Shown here: positions 7,778 to 16,501 of the stretch, piece by piece
Position numbering within the stretch: position 1 is the first letter of the stretch
Layout: the number at the start of each line of letters is the position of its first letter
From: RGIG6307 sp964424345
GTDB taxonomy: Bacteria; Bacillota; Clostridia; Lachnospirales; Lachnospiraceae
Length of the DNA: 52,452 nt
NCBI GenBank assembly: GCA_964424345.1
Contig: CAYRIK010000010.1
Coordinates: forward strand, 1-52,452
Direction of reading: 5' to 3'
The notes under the pieces: generated by a model
What the model was told of the DNA's origin: nothing
The model's input: only the letters and a program-made list of their open reading frames with translations
The model's database searches: none
Translations under genes and position numbers: made by a program

Positions 7778-8953
7778 TCAATAGCTTACATATACGCCAT
7801 CCTTAATAATCATGGCTTTTGGACTCTTTGAAACTTCACCACTGTCTTTCCATGTCATATCTAAACCTGTAAGACCATCTATTTTAAGATTAACCATAAC
7901 CTGTTTTAATGCTTCACAAATATCACTTACACTCATGTCTGGTGTCACCTTTGCCTCTTCTATAGCAGCCTTTAAAATATATATGCCGTCATACGCATCT
8001 GCTGCGAACTGATTTGGTATTTCACCTGTGATATCTTTATATTTTGTTACGAAATTAACTGTTGCATCATCTGTTGCGTCTGCAACGAAAGGAGTTAATA
8101 AAATAACATCTTCAGCTAATGCTACATCAAAATTATCCAAAGCAAGAATACCATCCATACCATCGCAGCTAAAGATAATTGGCTTATATCCCATTGCATT
8201 TGCCTGTGTTAAAATTAAAGCAGACTGTTCACAATAAATTGGTAAAAACAGTAAATCTGCTTCTGCATTTTTAGCTTTTTGTAACTGTACTGAGAAATCG
8301 GTATTGCTGTCTGAAGTAAATGCTTCTGCTGATACAATTTCAAAAGAATATTTTTGAGCTTCTGATGTGAATTTTTCAAAAATTCCTACAGAATAAGCAT
8401 TGGAACTATCATAAATAACGGCAACTTTCTTTGCCATATTGTTTTCTCCAATATACTGAGCACTTCCCTGTCCTTGATTTGGATCGGTAAAACATACCTG
8501 AAATACATTGTCTTTATCTTCAATAATCTCTGTAGAAGAACCGGATGGTGTAATCATAAACATATTATCAGCTGCAGTTTCTGCTGATACTGCAATACTA
8601 GAACCTGTTGTAACTGCACCAAGCAGTACATCCATTCCCCAGTCTTTTAAAGAGTTGTAAGCATTTACAGATTTTTCTGCATTGTTTTCATCATCTTCAA
8701 AGGAGCATTCTATTTTGATGCCGTTGATTCCGCCTGCTGCATTGATTTCTTCTACTGCAATCTGAGCACCCGTCTTTACAGCCTGTCCATATACAGCCGC
8801 TCCACCTGTAGTAGGTCCAATTATGCCAATCTTCCAGGTAACTTCAGCACTGTCTTTTGATCCTGTCTGTGCATCTTTTTCTCCACATGCAGTTGTCGTA
8901 AATACACTAACAGCAGCTAATGCAAGGGCTAATAATTTTTTTGACTTTTTCAT
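7778..8953 (-). CDS. livJ: Branched-chain amino acid-type substrate-binding lipoprotein
   Basis: A 391-residue secreted lipoprotein: the signal peptide ends in a lipobox with Cys at residue 23 (TTAC). The mature part is a periplasmic-binding-protein type 1 fold beginning WKIGIIGPTTGGAAVYGQ, followed by AVEEINAAGGINGIKIE, which is the usual Leu/Ile/Val-binding family start. It captures the ligand outside the membrane and delivers it to LivHM. The exact ligand is not predictable from this alone. It is the first gene of the operon behind a strong promoter. GAGGAGGAG precedes the ATG. Confidence 0.92.
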   Translation of the reverse strand: MKKSKKLLALALAAVSVFTTTACGEKDAQTGSKDSAEVTWKIGIIGPTTGGAAVYGQAVKTGAQIAVEEINAAGGINGIKIECSFEDDENNAEKSVNAYNSLKDWGMDVLLGAVTTGSSIAVSAETAADNMFMITPSGSSTEIIEDKDNVFQVCFTDPNQGQGSAQYIGENNMAKKVAVIYDSSNAYSVGIFEKFTSEAQKYSFEIVSAEAFTSDSNTDFSVQLQKAKNAEADLLFLPIYCEQSALILTQANAMGYKPIIFSCDGMDGILALDNFDVALAEDVILLTPFVADATDDATVNFVTKYKDITGEIPNQFAADAYDGIYILKAAIEEAKVTPDMSVSDICEALKQVMVNLKIDGLTGLDMTWKDSGEVSKSPKAMIIKDGVYVSY

Positions 8954-8993
8954 AATCTTCTCCTCCTCATCTTTTGAAAAATGATTTTCTTGT

Positions 8994-9021
8994 ATTGTAT
9001 CACTATTTCAACAAATGTCAA
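8994..9021 (-). promoter_or_regulatory. Promoter of the liv operon
   Basis: Minus strand: consensus TTGACA (9021-9016), 16-bp spacer, TACAAT (8999-8994) with an extended -10 TG two bases before it. It predicts a leader of about 35 nt before livJ. The region 9022-9161 upstream holds no gene that I can see. Confidence 0.8.
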
Positions 9022-9161
9022 CATGAATTTTTACACAATTTTTATATTTTCTTTATTCTTGTATAACTTTTGCATTTTTTCTTTATGTAGAGGGACATCA
9101 TATGGTTTTACAGCAAGAAAACCGACAACTTTTGGTTGCATTTTTGACAACTAACGCGTGC

Positions 9162-9210
9162 AAAAACCGCCCATACAGTACAGAAACACTTCTGATACTA
9201 TACGAGCGGC
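9162..9210 (-). terminator. Terminator of the aroB-lspA-rluD operon
   Basis: Minus strand: a 14-bp stem including G-U pairs, with a smaller 5-bp stem nested in its loop, followed by TTTTT. It lies 15 bases past the rluD stop. Confidence 0.85.
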
Positions 9211-9224
9211 AAATATTTTATGCC

Positions 9225-10133
9225 TTATAAAATTTGTAATAATCTTTCAAAATATGCTGGTAAAGGAGCATTTACTTCTATATACTCTTGTGTTCTAGGA
9301 TGGATAAATCCTAACGTCATGGCATGCAGACATTGCCCTTGCAATTTAAATGGACAGCTTCTGGCACTGTACACTTCATCTCCTAATAATGGATGACCAA
9401 TACTTGCCATATGTACACGAATCTGATGTGTTCTGCCTGTTTCTAATTTACACGCAATATATGTATATTTTCCAAAACGCTTCAACACCTTATAATGTGT
9501 AATTGCATCTTTTCCTTGTGGATTTACAGCCATTTTTTTACGATCTACTGGATGACGACCAATTGGTTTATGAATCGTGCCTTCGTCTTCTTTGATATCC
9601 CCATAGCAAATGGCATGATATACTCTGTTAATGCTGTGTTCTTTTAACTGTGCTGCAATACTGTTATGTGCCATATCATTTTTGCACACAATAAGAGAAC
9701 CTGTTGTATCCATATCAATACGATGGACAATTCCAGGCCGCATTACACCATTGATTCCTGAAAGCTCACTTCCGCAATGATACATCAAAGCATTTACTAA
9801 TGTTCCATTATAATGTCCTGCTGCCGGATGAACGACCATTCCTTTTGGTTTATTCACTACGATTACATCCTCATCTTCATAGAGAATGTCTAATGGAATA
9901 TTTTCTGCCGGAATATCTGGTTCTACCGCTTCTGGAAGTTCAAATACTACCTCATCCTCGGCAGCAACTTTTGCACTTGCTTTTACTACCGTTCCGTTTA
10001 CAGTAACTTTACCATCTTTGATAAATTTCTGGATAAAAGAACGAGAAAGAGAATCAATTAAGCAGCCCAAAGCCTTATCAATACGTTCTCCATCCAATTC
10101 TTCTGTGATTTTAAAAACATAGGTATGCATCAT
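9225..10133 (-). CDS. rluD: RluD-family 23S rRNA pseudouridine synthase
   Basis: A 302-residue protein. An S4 RNA-binding domain (about 16-65) is followed by the RluA/RluD catalytic domain with HRIDMDTTGSLIVCK (137-151), in which Asp140 is the catalytic residue. KLETGRTHQIRVH is the usual second motif. It isomerises uridines in large-subunit rRNA; which positions is not determined here. The start ATG overlaps the lspA stop (ATGA), so translation is likely coupled. It is the last gene of the operon, followed by a strong hairpin terminator. Confidence 0.9.
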   Translation of the reverse strand: MMHTYVFKITEELDGERIDKALGCLIDSLSRSFIQKFIKDGKVTVNGTVVKASAKVAAEDEVVFELPEAVEPDIPAENIPLDILYEDEDVIVVNKPKGMVVHPAAGHYNGTLVNALMYHCGSELSGINGVMRPGIVHRIDMDTTGSLIVCKNDMAHNSIAAQLKEHSINRVYHAICYGDIKEDEGTIHKPIGRHPVDRKKMAVNPQGKDAITHYKVLKRFGKYTYIACKLETGRTHQIRVHMASIGHPLLGDEVYSARSCPFKLQGQCLHAMTLGFIHPRTQEYIEVNAPLPAYFERLLQIL

Positions 10134-10669
10134 GATTCTTTATCCTTTTTCTTCTTTGCTGCAAAACATGGGAATATATGCTCAAACTCTGCATCATTAT
10201 AATAAAAAAGAATCAATAACATTACAAGAACAACTGCAATTGTAATATAACAATCAGCCAGATTAAATATTGGGAAATTGATCAGCTTAAAATAAAGAAA
10301 ATCAATTACATATTTATTGGCAATACGATCTATAAAATTACCTACTGCACCTGCAAGCACTAAAAATAAGCTGTATACAAACGGTGTATAACGAGGTTCT
10401 TTATATAGTCTGTAAATTTCAAATACTACAACTGCACAAAAAACAATCGTGAGAATGTAGAAAAATAATTGCTGATTTTTCATCATTCCCCAAGCAGCAC
10501 CAGTATTTTCAAAGTAATAAAATTCAAACACACCATCCCATATTACAAATGGATTCTGGCCTTTTAAACACGTTACAGCAAGCCATTTGCTAAACTGATC
10601 CAGACCAATAAGCAATACACTTATGGCAGTTGCCAAAACGAGAAGATGCTTTTGAAAAAATGTTCTCAT
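10130..10669 (-). CDS. lspA: Lipoprotein signal peptidase II
   Basis: A 179-residue membrane protein with four helices. The catalytic aspartates are in the GNFIDR motif (Asp114) and FNLAD (Asp139), and the VIDF segment lies between them. It removes signal peptides from prolipoproteins, such as the binding lipoprotein next door. It is sandwiched between aroB (TAATG, 1-bp overlap) and rluD (ATGA overlap), a tight operon. The C-terminus is a lysine-rich tail. Confidence 0.93.
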   Translation of the reverse strand: MRTFFQKHLLVLATAISVLLIGLDQFSKWLAVTCLKGQNPFVIWDGVFEFYYFENTGAAWGMMKNQQLFFYILTIVFCAVVVFEIYRLYKEPRYTPFVYSLFLVLAGAVGNFIDRIANKYVIDFLYFKLINFPIFNLADCYITIAVVLVMLLILFYYNDAEFEHIFPCFAAKKKKDKES

Positions 10670-11778
10670 TATTCTTTCATATCCTCTTCACTGAAATGGA
10701 TTTCTTTGATAGCTTCCATGATTTCTTCTTCTGTCACAGTTGTTTCTACCATAGACTTACCAATTCTCTTTAATACAACGAAATTAATCTTTCCATTTTC
10801 CATTTTCTTATCTGCTTTTGTCAATGCTAAAACTTCTTCTGGATTGATATCTTCGATTGTAATTGGCAGATAGAATGGAACAAACATATCTCTTATTTCA
10901 AGATATTCATCTAATGTAATCAAATCACGCTTATAAGAAACATGTGCTGCTGCAACACAACCAAGTGCTACACATTCTCCATGTAATAATTCAAAGCCTT
11001 TTGCTTTTTCAATCGCATGACCTACTGTATGACCAAAGTTTAATAATCTTCTTTCGCCCTGTTCTAATGGATCTTTTTCTACGATCAGTTTTTTAATCGT
11101 ACAGCTCTGAATAATCATTTCTTCTACGATTTCTAAGTCTCTTTCACAAATTTCATACATATTTGTGATTAACCATTCATAAAAACTTGCATCTTTGATC
11201 AATGCATGCTTCATAACTTCTGCGAAACCATTAAAATACTGTCTTCCACTTAAAGTCGTTAATGTGCTTACATTCATGTAAACAAGTACTGGCATTTTGA
11301 AAGCGCCAACCATATTTTTGTAGCCATCAAAATCTACACCTGTCTTACCGCCAATGCTGGAATCTGCCTGTGCAAGTAATGTAGTTGGAATCTGAACATA
11401 ATCAATTCCTCTTAAATAAGTTGCTGCTACATATCCTGTAAGGTCTCCTACTACACCGCCACCTACTGCAAGCAATAAATCCTTGCGGTCAAAGCCTTCT
11501 TCGATGAGCTGCTTATAAATTTCTTTTGCTGTGTCTAAATTTTTGCTTGCTTCTCCTGCTTCAAAGCTGAAAATAGAAGCCTTTACACACTTATCCTGTA
11601 ATCCATTTAATAATTCTTCTGCATATAATGGACGAACATTAGAATCTGTAACGATCATCACGCGTCTGTTTTCTATGCCAAGTTCTGTTAAATCAAACCA
11701 TAAATCATCAAAATTCTGGCTGAATACGATGTCGTAACATGGTTTTTTGTTAAATAAAATAGGTAATCTCTGTGCCAT
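10669..11778 (-). CDS. aroB: 3-dehydroquinate synthase
   Basis: A 369-residue enzyme of the shikimate pathway that turns DAHP into 3-dehydroquinate. The NAD-binding GGGVVGD is at 106-112, followed by PTTLLAQADSSIGGKTGVD. Metal ligands are in AEVMKHALI, GHTVGHAIE and LLHGE. It is monofunctional and of usual length. It sits first in a group with lspA and rluD, and is separated from sepF by a 71-bp spacer with a hairpin. GGAGGAAAT precedes the ATG. Confidence 0.94.
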   Translation of the reverse strand: MAQRLPILFNKKPCYDIVFSQNFDDLWFDLTELGIENRRVMIVTDSNVRPLYAEELLNGLQDKCVKASIFSFEAGEASKNLDTAKEIYKQLIEEGFDRKDLLLAVGGGVVGDLTGYVAATYLRGIDYVQIPTTLLAQADSSIGGKTGVDFDGYKNMVGAFKMPVLVYMNVSTLTTLSGRQYFNGFAEVMKHALIKDASFYEWLITNMYEICERDLEIVEEMIIQSCTIKKLIVEKDPLEQGERRLLNFGHTVGHAIEKAKGFELLHGECVALGCVAAAHVSYKRDLITLDEYLEIRDMFVPFYLPITIEDINPEEVLALTKADKKMENGKINFVVLKRIGKSMVETTVTEEEIMEAIKEIHFSEEDMKE

Positions 11779-11802
11779 ATTTCCTCCAAAAATGTATAAT
11801 CT

Positions 11803-11832
11803 GAAAAAGGCTCCATTCTATATGGAAGCCTT
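11803..11832 (-). terminator. Hairpin between sepF and aroB
   Basis: Minus strand: a stem of about 9 bp with one bulge, a 7-nt loop and a following TTTTT. It would end or reduce transcription after sepF. Confidence 0.65.
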
Positions 11833-11849
11833 ATTCTTTCCTATATTGA

Positions 11850-12380
11850 TTAAATAGTAGTTACCTCTTCACTACTTCCGCCTGCTGGAAAGATATCCTG
11901 AAAATCACCGGAAATCTCTACAGTCTTTGGTGTTATAATAAAAATATAATTAGAAATTTTCTGTAAGTTACCAGAAATCGCATAACAGCTTCCTGATGTA
12001 AAATCAATGATACGCTGTGCAACATCTACTTCCAAACCCTCTAGATTTAATACAACTGCTCGATCCTGCAAAAGTGTCTCTGTAACATTTCTGGCTTCTT
12101 CAATACTTACTGGTTTGATTACACAAACCTCCAGGCCACTTCCTAAATTCATATTACTGCTCTTTCTGCCCTTCATAGGAGCAATTTTATTATTGTTGTT
12201 TACATTGCTACGTCTTACCGCTTTAGGAGCTTCATACTCTCTTACAGGCTCTTCATAAGCAGTACTATCATCATAGTCATCATCTAAATAATCACCATTT
12301 TCTTCGTAGCCTTCTTCATATTCATCGTCATCATCATTTCTTAAAGATACCATATTTACTATTTTGTTAACTACGCTCAT
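11850..12380 (-). CDS. sepF: Cell division protein SepF
   Basis: A 176-residue protein. A short N-terminal amphipathic segment (VNKIVNMVSLRN) for membrane binding is followed by a strongly acidic linker (about 16-45), and the SepF domain runs from about residue 84 (LEVCVIKPVSIEEARNVTETLL, QRIIDFTSGSCYAI, IFIITPKTVEISG). It anchors FtsZ at the division septum. It follows yggS by 21 bases, the usual yggS-sepF order in Firmicutes. AAGGAGAG precedes the ATG. Confidence 0.93.
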   Translation of the reverse strand: MSVVNKIVNMVSLRNDDDDEYEEGYEENGDYLDDDYDDSTAYEEPVREYEAPKAVRRSNVNNNNKIAPMKGRKSSNMNLGSGLEVCVIKPVSIEEARNVTETLLQDRAVVLNLEGLEVDVAQRIIDFTSGSCYAISGNLQKISNYIFIITPKTVEISGDFQDIFPAGGSSEEVTTI

Positions 12381-12401
12381 AAACTCTCCTTAGTCGTTCC
12401 C

Positions 12402-13091
12402 CTATTGATATACTCTATTGCCAAAAATGCTGGAACCTACTCTTACATAAGAAGCTCCTTCACTCACAGCAACCAAATAATCTCCTGACATTCCCATTGA
12501 CAAGACATTCATAGGTACATTATCTATGTTTTGAGCAGATATGTCAACCGCTAATTGCTTTAACTTAGCAAAATAAATTCTGTTTTCTTCTGAATTTTCG
12601 ACAAACGGAGCTACTGTCATCAAACCCTTCACAACGATTCCCGGCAACGCTGCGATTTCCTTTACAACTTCCAGCAGCTCTTCTTCCATAAAACCATACT
12701 TAGATTCTTCTTTGGCCACATTAATTTCTAACAAAATTGGCATGCAGATTCCTTTTTTCACAGCTTCTTTACTGATCTCTTTTGCAAGTTTTACAGAATC
12801 TACACTATGAATCAAACTCACTTTATCTATAATATATTTTACTTTGTTGGTCTGAAGATGTCCGATCATATGCCAACGAATATCGTTTGGCAGTTTATCA
12901 TATTTTTCTAATATTTCCTGTACTTTATTTTCACCAAAGTCTCGGCATCCTGCATCATAAGCTTCCTGCAACAACTCTACCGGCTTTGTTTTACTTACTG
13001 CAATCAATGTACAATCTGTTTCATCTCTGTTAGAAGCTTTGCACATATCCGCTACGTGTTGTTTAATTTCTAAATACTGTTCTCTTACCAT
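12402..13091 (-). CDS. yggS: YggS/PLPBP family pyridoxal-phosphate-binding protein
   Basis: A 229-residue protein. The lysine that binds PLP is in LIAVSKTKP (Lys34), and IRWHMIGHLQTNKVK and the C-terminal MSGDYLVAVSEGASYVRVGSSIFG are family landmarks. It buffers PLP and affects amino acid pools; it is not a conventional enzyme. I place the start at ATG 13091, preceded by AGGAG at about 10 bases, because the longer reading from 13127 begins inside the preceding gene and adds residues the family lacks. It precedes sepF in the same orientation. Confidence 0.92.
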   Translation of the reverse strand: MVREQYLEIKQHVADMCKASNRDETDCTLIAVSKTKPVELLQEAYDAGCRDFGENKVQEILEKYDKLPNDIRWHMIGHLQTNKVKYIIDKVSLIHSVDSVKLAKEISKEAVKKGICMPILLEINVAKEESKYGFMEEELLEVVKEIAALPGIVVKGLMTVAPFVENSEENRIYFAKLKQLAVDISAQNIDNVPMNVLSMGMSGDYLVAVSEGASYVRVGSSIFGNRVYQ

Positions 13092-13107
13092 AATATTTCC
13101 GCTCCTA

Positions 13108-14499
13108 TCAATCATACACAAAATCATTTTCGCTTACTGCATTAGCATTTAATACAATGTAATCATACACATTTAATCCATACTGTGTATTAGAAGCTAC
13201 AATTGCATAAGAATCATTCTGCTGTTTTACAGTAATTTGTTTAAAATCTGCATATCCCTTATTAATATTGTACACACCTGTCAAAGACCCTTTTTGTGTG
13301 ACTACATAAGAATCAGAAGAGTCCGATTTTACCAAACGTGTTCCAAGTGAAATATTAATATCATCCAAATAGTATTGTTCCTCTTTTAAAGAAGCAGGAG
13401 ATACTTCATATTTTTGAAGTGTCATAACACCTGTTTCAGAATAAGTTTCTTCATAAATGTAATATGCAGCTTCATCTTCTACATACGTTACAAAATCCTG
13501 TGGAATCAAGAAAAATTCTTTTTGTGCAATTGCAGAAACAGGAATCTTTAATCCTTCTTCATCTTCCATTACAATCTCTATTTCTACAAAACGATCCATC
13601 GCAAAATTAATGCTTCCACTTTGGAAATCCAGACAGACAACCGTTTCTCCCAATGTATTTTGTGTCAAAGATACGGTTCCCCATAATGTAATATCATTTT
13701 TTAGGAAATGCACTTCCACAACTTCTTCTTTTAAATATTGCTGTGCTTTTTCCATATCTTCTATTGGAAATGCAATAGACCATTTTTCACTGTCATACAA
13801 TTTATATACAACATCTTCTGTTGTTACAAGCTGATTGCTCGTCATATAAGTTACTTCATATTCTTTTTTATCAAAAAGTTCGCTTGTCACCTCTGCTAAG
13901 GAAAGTTCTTCCAGACCGTCCATCCAGTAGACAAGATTTCCCGCTTCTTCTGCTTTATAATACTGTATCAATCCGCTTGCAGAAGAAATATTATTCAAAT
14001 TCCCAAGCAATCTAGTGTTTGCAATTTTCTGTGTTTGATTTGTAAGATAATTATTCAGCTGGTATAAAGAACTCATATCTTGTCTATCATAATGTTTTAC
14101 AAAATCATCTAACGTATCACGAAAAGAATCTTTGGTCTCTTTATCTAAAGAATTTTCCTGTGCATCCATTGCCTCTAAATAACTTAATACAGTACCAGAT
14201 TCATCTAACGTATAGATTAAATTTCCTACGCCAACTTTTTCACGCTCTGCTAAAAAATAATTTACATATCCTGCAGCCTTACTTTTTACAAGCTGCTCAT
14301 TCCTTAAAACAACTGCCTCATAACGACTATTGCCTACGAGTACACCTTCTCGAACTTCATAACTGACAATGTGCTCTTTAGAAAAAAAAGAATAAATACA
14401 TACAGCCATATAAACCAACACTGCCAGTAAAATGATCGTTGCAATATTAAATTTTGATTGCTTTGGAAACATAATGACATTGTCTTTTCTTTTCGCCAT
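13108..14499 (-). CDS. HlyD-like membrane-anchored protein of the sepF operon
   Basis: A 463-residue protein with a basic N-terminus, one membrane helix (about 18-40) and a large external domain. A segment at about 47-75 (YEVREGVLVGNSRYEAVVLRNEQLV) resembles the start of HlyD/RND adaptor barrels. A HlyD-like protein is often found just upstream of yggS-sepF in Clostridia, but I see no ABC or RND partner here. Its role could be in the envelope or division; this is inference. The gene ends just before the yggS start. Confidence 0.6.
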   Translation of the reverse strand: MAKRKDNVIMFPKQSKFNIATIILLAVLVYMAVCIYSFFSKEHIVSYEVREGVLVGNSRYEAVVLRNEQLVKSKAAGYVNYFLAEREKVGVGNLIYTLDESGTVLSYLEAMDAQENSLDKETKDSFRDTLDDFVKHYDRQDMSSLYQLNNYLTNQTQKIANTRLLGNLNNISSASGLIQYYKAEEAGNLVYWMDGLEELSLAEVTSELFDKKEYEVTYMTSNQLVTTEDVVYKLYDSEKWSIAFPIEDMEKAQQYLKEEVVEVHFLKNDITLWGTVSLTQNTLGETVVCLDFQSGSINFAMDRFVEIEIVMEDEEGLKIPVSAIAQKEFFLIPQDFVTYVEDEAAYYIYEETYSETGVMTLQKYEVSPASLKEEQYYLDDINISLGTRLVKSDSSDSYVVTQKGSLTGVYNINKGYADFKQITVKQQNDSYAIVASNTQYGLNVYDYIVLNANAVSENDFVYD

Positions 14500-14564
14500 A
14501 TTTTTAAAATCCTCTTTCTATTTTCTTATGTTTCAATATACAAAATGAAGTTCTACATAAACAA

Positions 14565-14594
14565 TGAAGAATGTGTGAGTACACACATTCTTCA
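14565..14594 (-). terminator. Hairpin after the P-loop gene
   Basis: Perfect 13-bp stem (14565-14577 with 14582-14594) with a 4-nt loop AGTA. On the minus strand it is followed by a T-rich but broken run, so it is a moderate terminator for the gene ending at 14625. Confidence 0.6.
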
Positions 14595-14624
14595 CTATCC
14601 TATCCGTCGCATATAAACAACTTA

Positions 14625-15044
14625 TTATAATGCTACTTCAATATAAGATTTGATTGCTTCTGGAATGTCTGCTTCGTCTAAAGAAACATTCAATGTGAAG
14701 TCAACCTTAAACTTTTCACTAATGCAAGCAAGTTCTTCTACAGTTTCTGTAATATCTGCACCCTCTAACTTTGCAATCTTGATAAAGCTATCTAAATACA
14801 TCTGCTGTAAGTCATGGTCCTGAGAAATGATACCCTGAACAAATCCTACAAACTCATCTGCATTCTTGAGTGAAAATTCAGAAATGTCAATTAATCTGAC
14901 TTTGTTATTTAACTCGTACATATGCTTAGTACTCTTGTCGAGATAAACGATATTTCCTTCTACAGTCTGAATCTGACTATTAACCTTGTCTAATAATACT
15001 TTTGTCTTGCCTTTGCCTTTCACACCTACGATTAACTGAACCAT
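14625..15044 (-). CDS. Unrecognised small P-loop protein
   Basis: A 139-residue soluble protein with no signal peptide or membrane helix. It has a P-loop near the very start (GVKGKGKT, 7-14), but no convincing Walker B, sensor or GTPase motifs, and it is short for a complete NTPase. The middle is hydrophilic and probably helical. Similar proteins are sometimes annotated as PilT-like; I see no pilus genes here and do not assign that function. It has its own consensus-like promoter and a hairpin terminator, so it is a single-gene transcription unit between dacF and the HlyD-like gene. GGAGGG precedes the ATG. Confidence 0.75.
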   Translation of the reverse strand: MVQLIVGVKGKGKTKVLLDKVNSQIQTVEGNIVYLDKSTKHMYELNNKVRLIDISEFSLKNADEFVGFVQGIISQDHDLQQMYLDSFIKIAKLEGADITETVEELACISEKFKVDFTLNVSLDEADIPEAIKSYIEVAL

Positions 15045-15093
15045 ATGTATGCCCTCCTAATAGTGAACTGTTATATGAAAATAACTTATTAAT

Positions 15094-15122
15094 ATTATAA
15101 GTAAAATATAAGCAAAAATCAA
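15094..15122 (-). promoter_or_regulatory. Promoter of the P-loop gene
   Basis: Minus strand: TTGATT (15122-15117), 17-bp spacer, perfect TATAAT (15099-15094). The start codon is about 50 bp downstream. Confidence 0.7.
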
Positions 15123-15147
15123 CAATAAAATAGCGATATTTTAAAAT

Positions 15148-16122
15148 TTATTTATATACTTGTTCTAACAATTGTTTCATTTGTGCATATAAATCGTCCT
15201 TGCTGTCTCCTTTCAGCACAATTGCAATATAAGGATTACCAGAAGTATCTTTTACATAAAGTGACAGACAGCTGCCCGCTTCATCTGTCGTACCGGTTTT
15301 TCCTCCAATGATTGTAATGTTACCAGGAGAAGCATAGTGTTTTGTAAAAAAAGCATTTGTTGTGTTTACACTGATATTTTTTGTACTTCCATACTTATCT
15401 TTAAAAGAAGTAGTATAAGAAGTCATGCCCATAATCTGAGTCAATGCTTCATATTTGACAGCTTCCTTAAAAATCAAATACAAATCATATACCGTCGTAT
15501 AATGGTCAATATCATGAAGTCCATTTGGATTGACAAAATGAGAATTTGTCGCACCAAGCTTTTGGGCCTCCTCATTCATCAACTCTACAAATGCATCTAC
15601 ACTTCCTGAAATATTTTCCGCAATCAAATTGGCAACATCATTGCCGGAACGAATGAGCAATAAATTCAATGCCTGCTCCATCGTCATTGTATCTCCTGCT
15701 TTGATGCCACATATAACGGCCTGTGGATCTGAAACATAAACTTCATTTGTTGCAGTCAGCACCTGATCTAAAGTACCATATTTTACCGCAAGAAGTGCCG
15801 TCAATAGCTTGGTCAAACTTGCTGGATAAAGTTTCTGATGCATATTAGAGGCATACAAAACTTCCGCATCATTGAGATCAAATAATGCTGCAGCTCCAAC
15901 CTGAGAGATTTCGTATCCTTCCATAGACACATTGGTATCTCCCACACAAAGTTCTTTCGCAAACGTCTGTGCTTTTCCTACACTATCTGTTATCAATTTA
16001 AAACTGCTGTTATCTGTCATAGCTGTATACGGCAATGTAACCTGACTGCCGCATCCTGTCAACATCGTAATGCACAGACAGCCTGCTAAAACAGCCGCAA
16101 CTATTCTATCGATACGCTTCAC
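15148..16122 (-). CDS. D-alanyl-D-alanine carboxypeptidase (lipoprotein, low-molecular-mass PBP)
   Basis: A 324-residue secreted peptidase of the S11 family. It has a signal peptide with a lipobox-like LTGC (Cys24). The active-site triad of motifs is SLTK (Ser102), SGN (159-161) and KTG (275-277). It trims the terminal D-Ala of cell-wall pentapeptide. It ends shortly after the catalytic domain and so lacks the usual C-terminal beta domain and anchor of DacA/DacF, consistent with anchoring by lipid. It starts at GTG 16122, inside the end of mgsA (17-bp overlap), with GAGGAG about 12 bases upstream. Confidence 0.9.
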   Translation of the reverse strand: MKRIDRIVAAVLAGCLCITMLTGCGSQVTLPYTAMTDNSSFKLITDSVGKAQTFAKELCVGDTNVSMEGYEISQVGAAALFDLNDAEVLYASNMHQKLYPASLTKLLTALLAVKYGTLDQVLTATNEVYVSDPQAVICGIKAGDTMTMEQALNLLLIRSGNDVANLIAENISGSVDAFVELMNEEAQKLGATNSHFVNPNGLHDIDHYTTVYDLYLIFKEAVKYEALTQIMGMTSYTTSFKDKYGSTKNISVNTTNAFFTKHYASPGNITIIGGKTGTTDEAGSCLSLYVKDTSGNPYIAIVLKGDSKDDLYAQMKQLLEQVYK

Positions 16123-16501
16123 GCCAATCCAAATCTCCTCTATCTAACGCTAATACCATAATCTCTGCTGATGCAAGATTTGTAGCAAGCGGTATATTGT
16201 GTATATCACATAAACGCAAAATATTACTGATATCAGGTTCATGCACCTTTGCTGCTAATGGATCTCTTAAAAAGATCACAAGGTCAATCTGATTATGCTC
16301 AATCTGAGCACAAAGCTGCTGTTCTCCTCCAAGATGACCTGCTAAAAGTTTGTGCACATTCAAATTAGTCACTTCTTCAATCAATCTTCCTGTGGTACCA
16401 GTTGCGTATAACTCATGTTTAGAAAGCAGATTACGATAAGCTATACAAAAGTTTTGCATGAGTTTCTTTTTGTTGTCATTAGCAATTAATCCTATGTTCA
16501 T
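16106..16501 (-). CDS. mgsA: Methylglyoxal synthase-like protein with substituted catalytic positions
   Basis: A 131-residue protein starting at ATG 16501, which overlaps the rodA stop (ATGA) and has AGAGG upstream; the longer reading from 16576 is inside rodA. The phosphate-binding TGTTG (34-38), RDP (Asp80), HEPD (His87, Asp90) and NIPLATN are as in methylglyoxal synthase, which makes methylglyoxal from dihydroxyacetone phosphate. Compared with the E. coli enzyme, the His19 position is Asn8 (LIAND rather than LIAHD), and the catalytic base Asp71 is Glu60 (GGEQQ rather than GGDQQ). Activity is therefore uncertain. It sits between rodA and dacF. Confidence 0.85.
   Translation of the reverse strand: MNIGLIANDNKKKLMQNFCIAYRNLLSKHELYATGTTGRLIEEVTNLNVHKLLAGHLGGEQQLCAQIEHNQIDLVIFLRDPLAAKVHEPDISNILRLCDIHNIPLATNLASAEIMVLALDRGDLDWREAYR

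Noticed and set aside
14160..14366. A plus-strand small ORF opposite the HlyD-like gene.
   Set aside because: Leu/His-rich shadow translation of a real gene, with no ribosome binding site.
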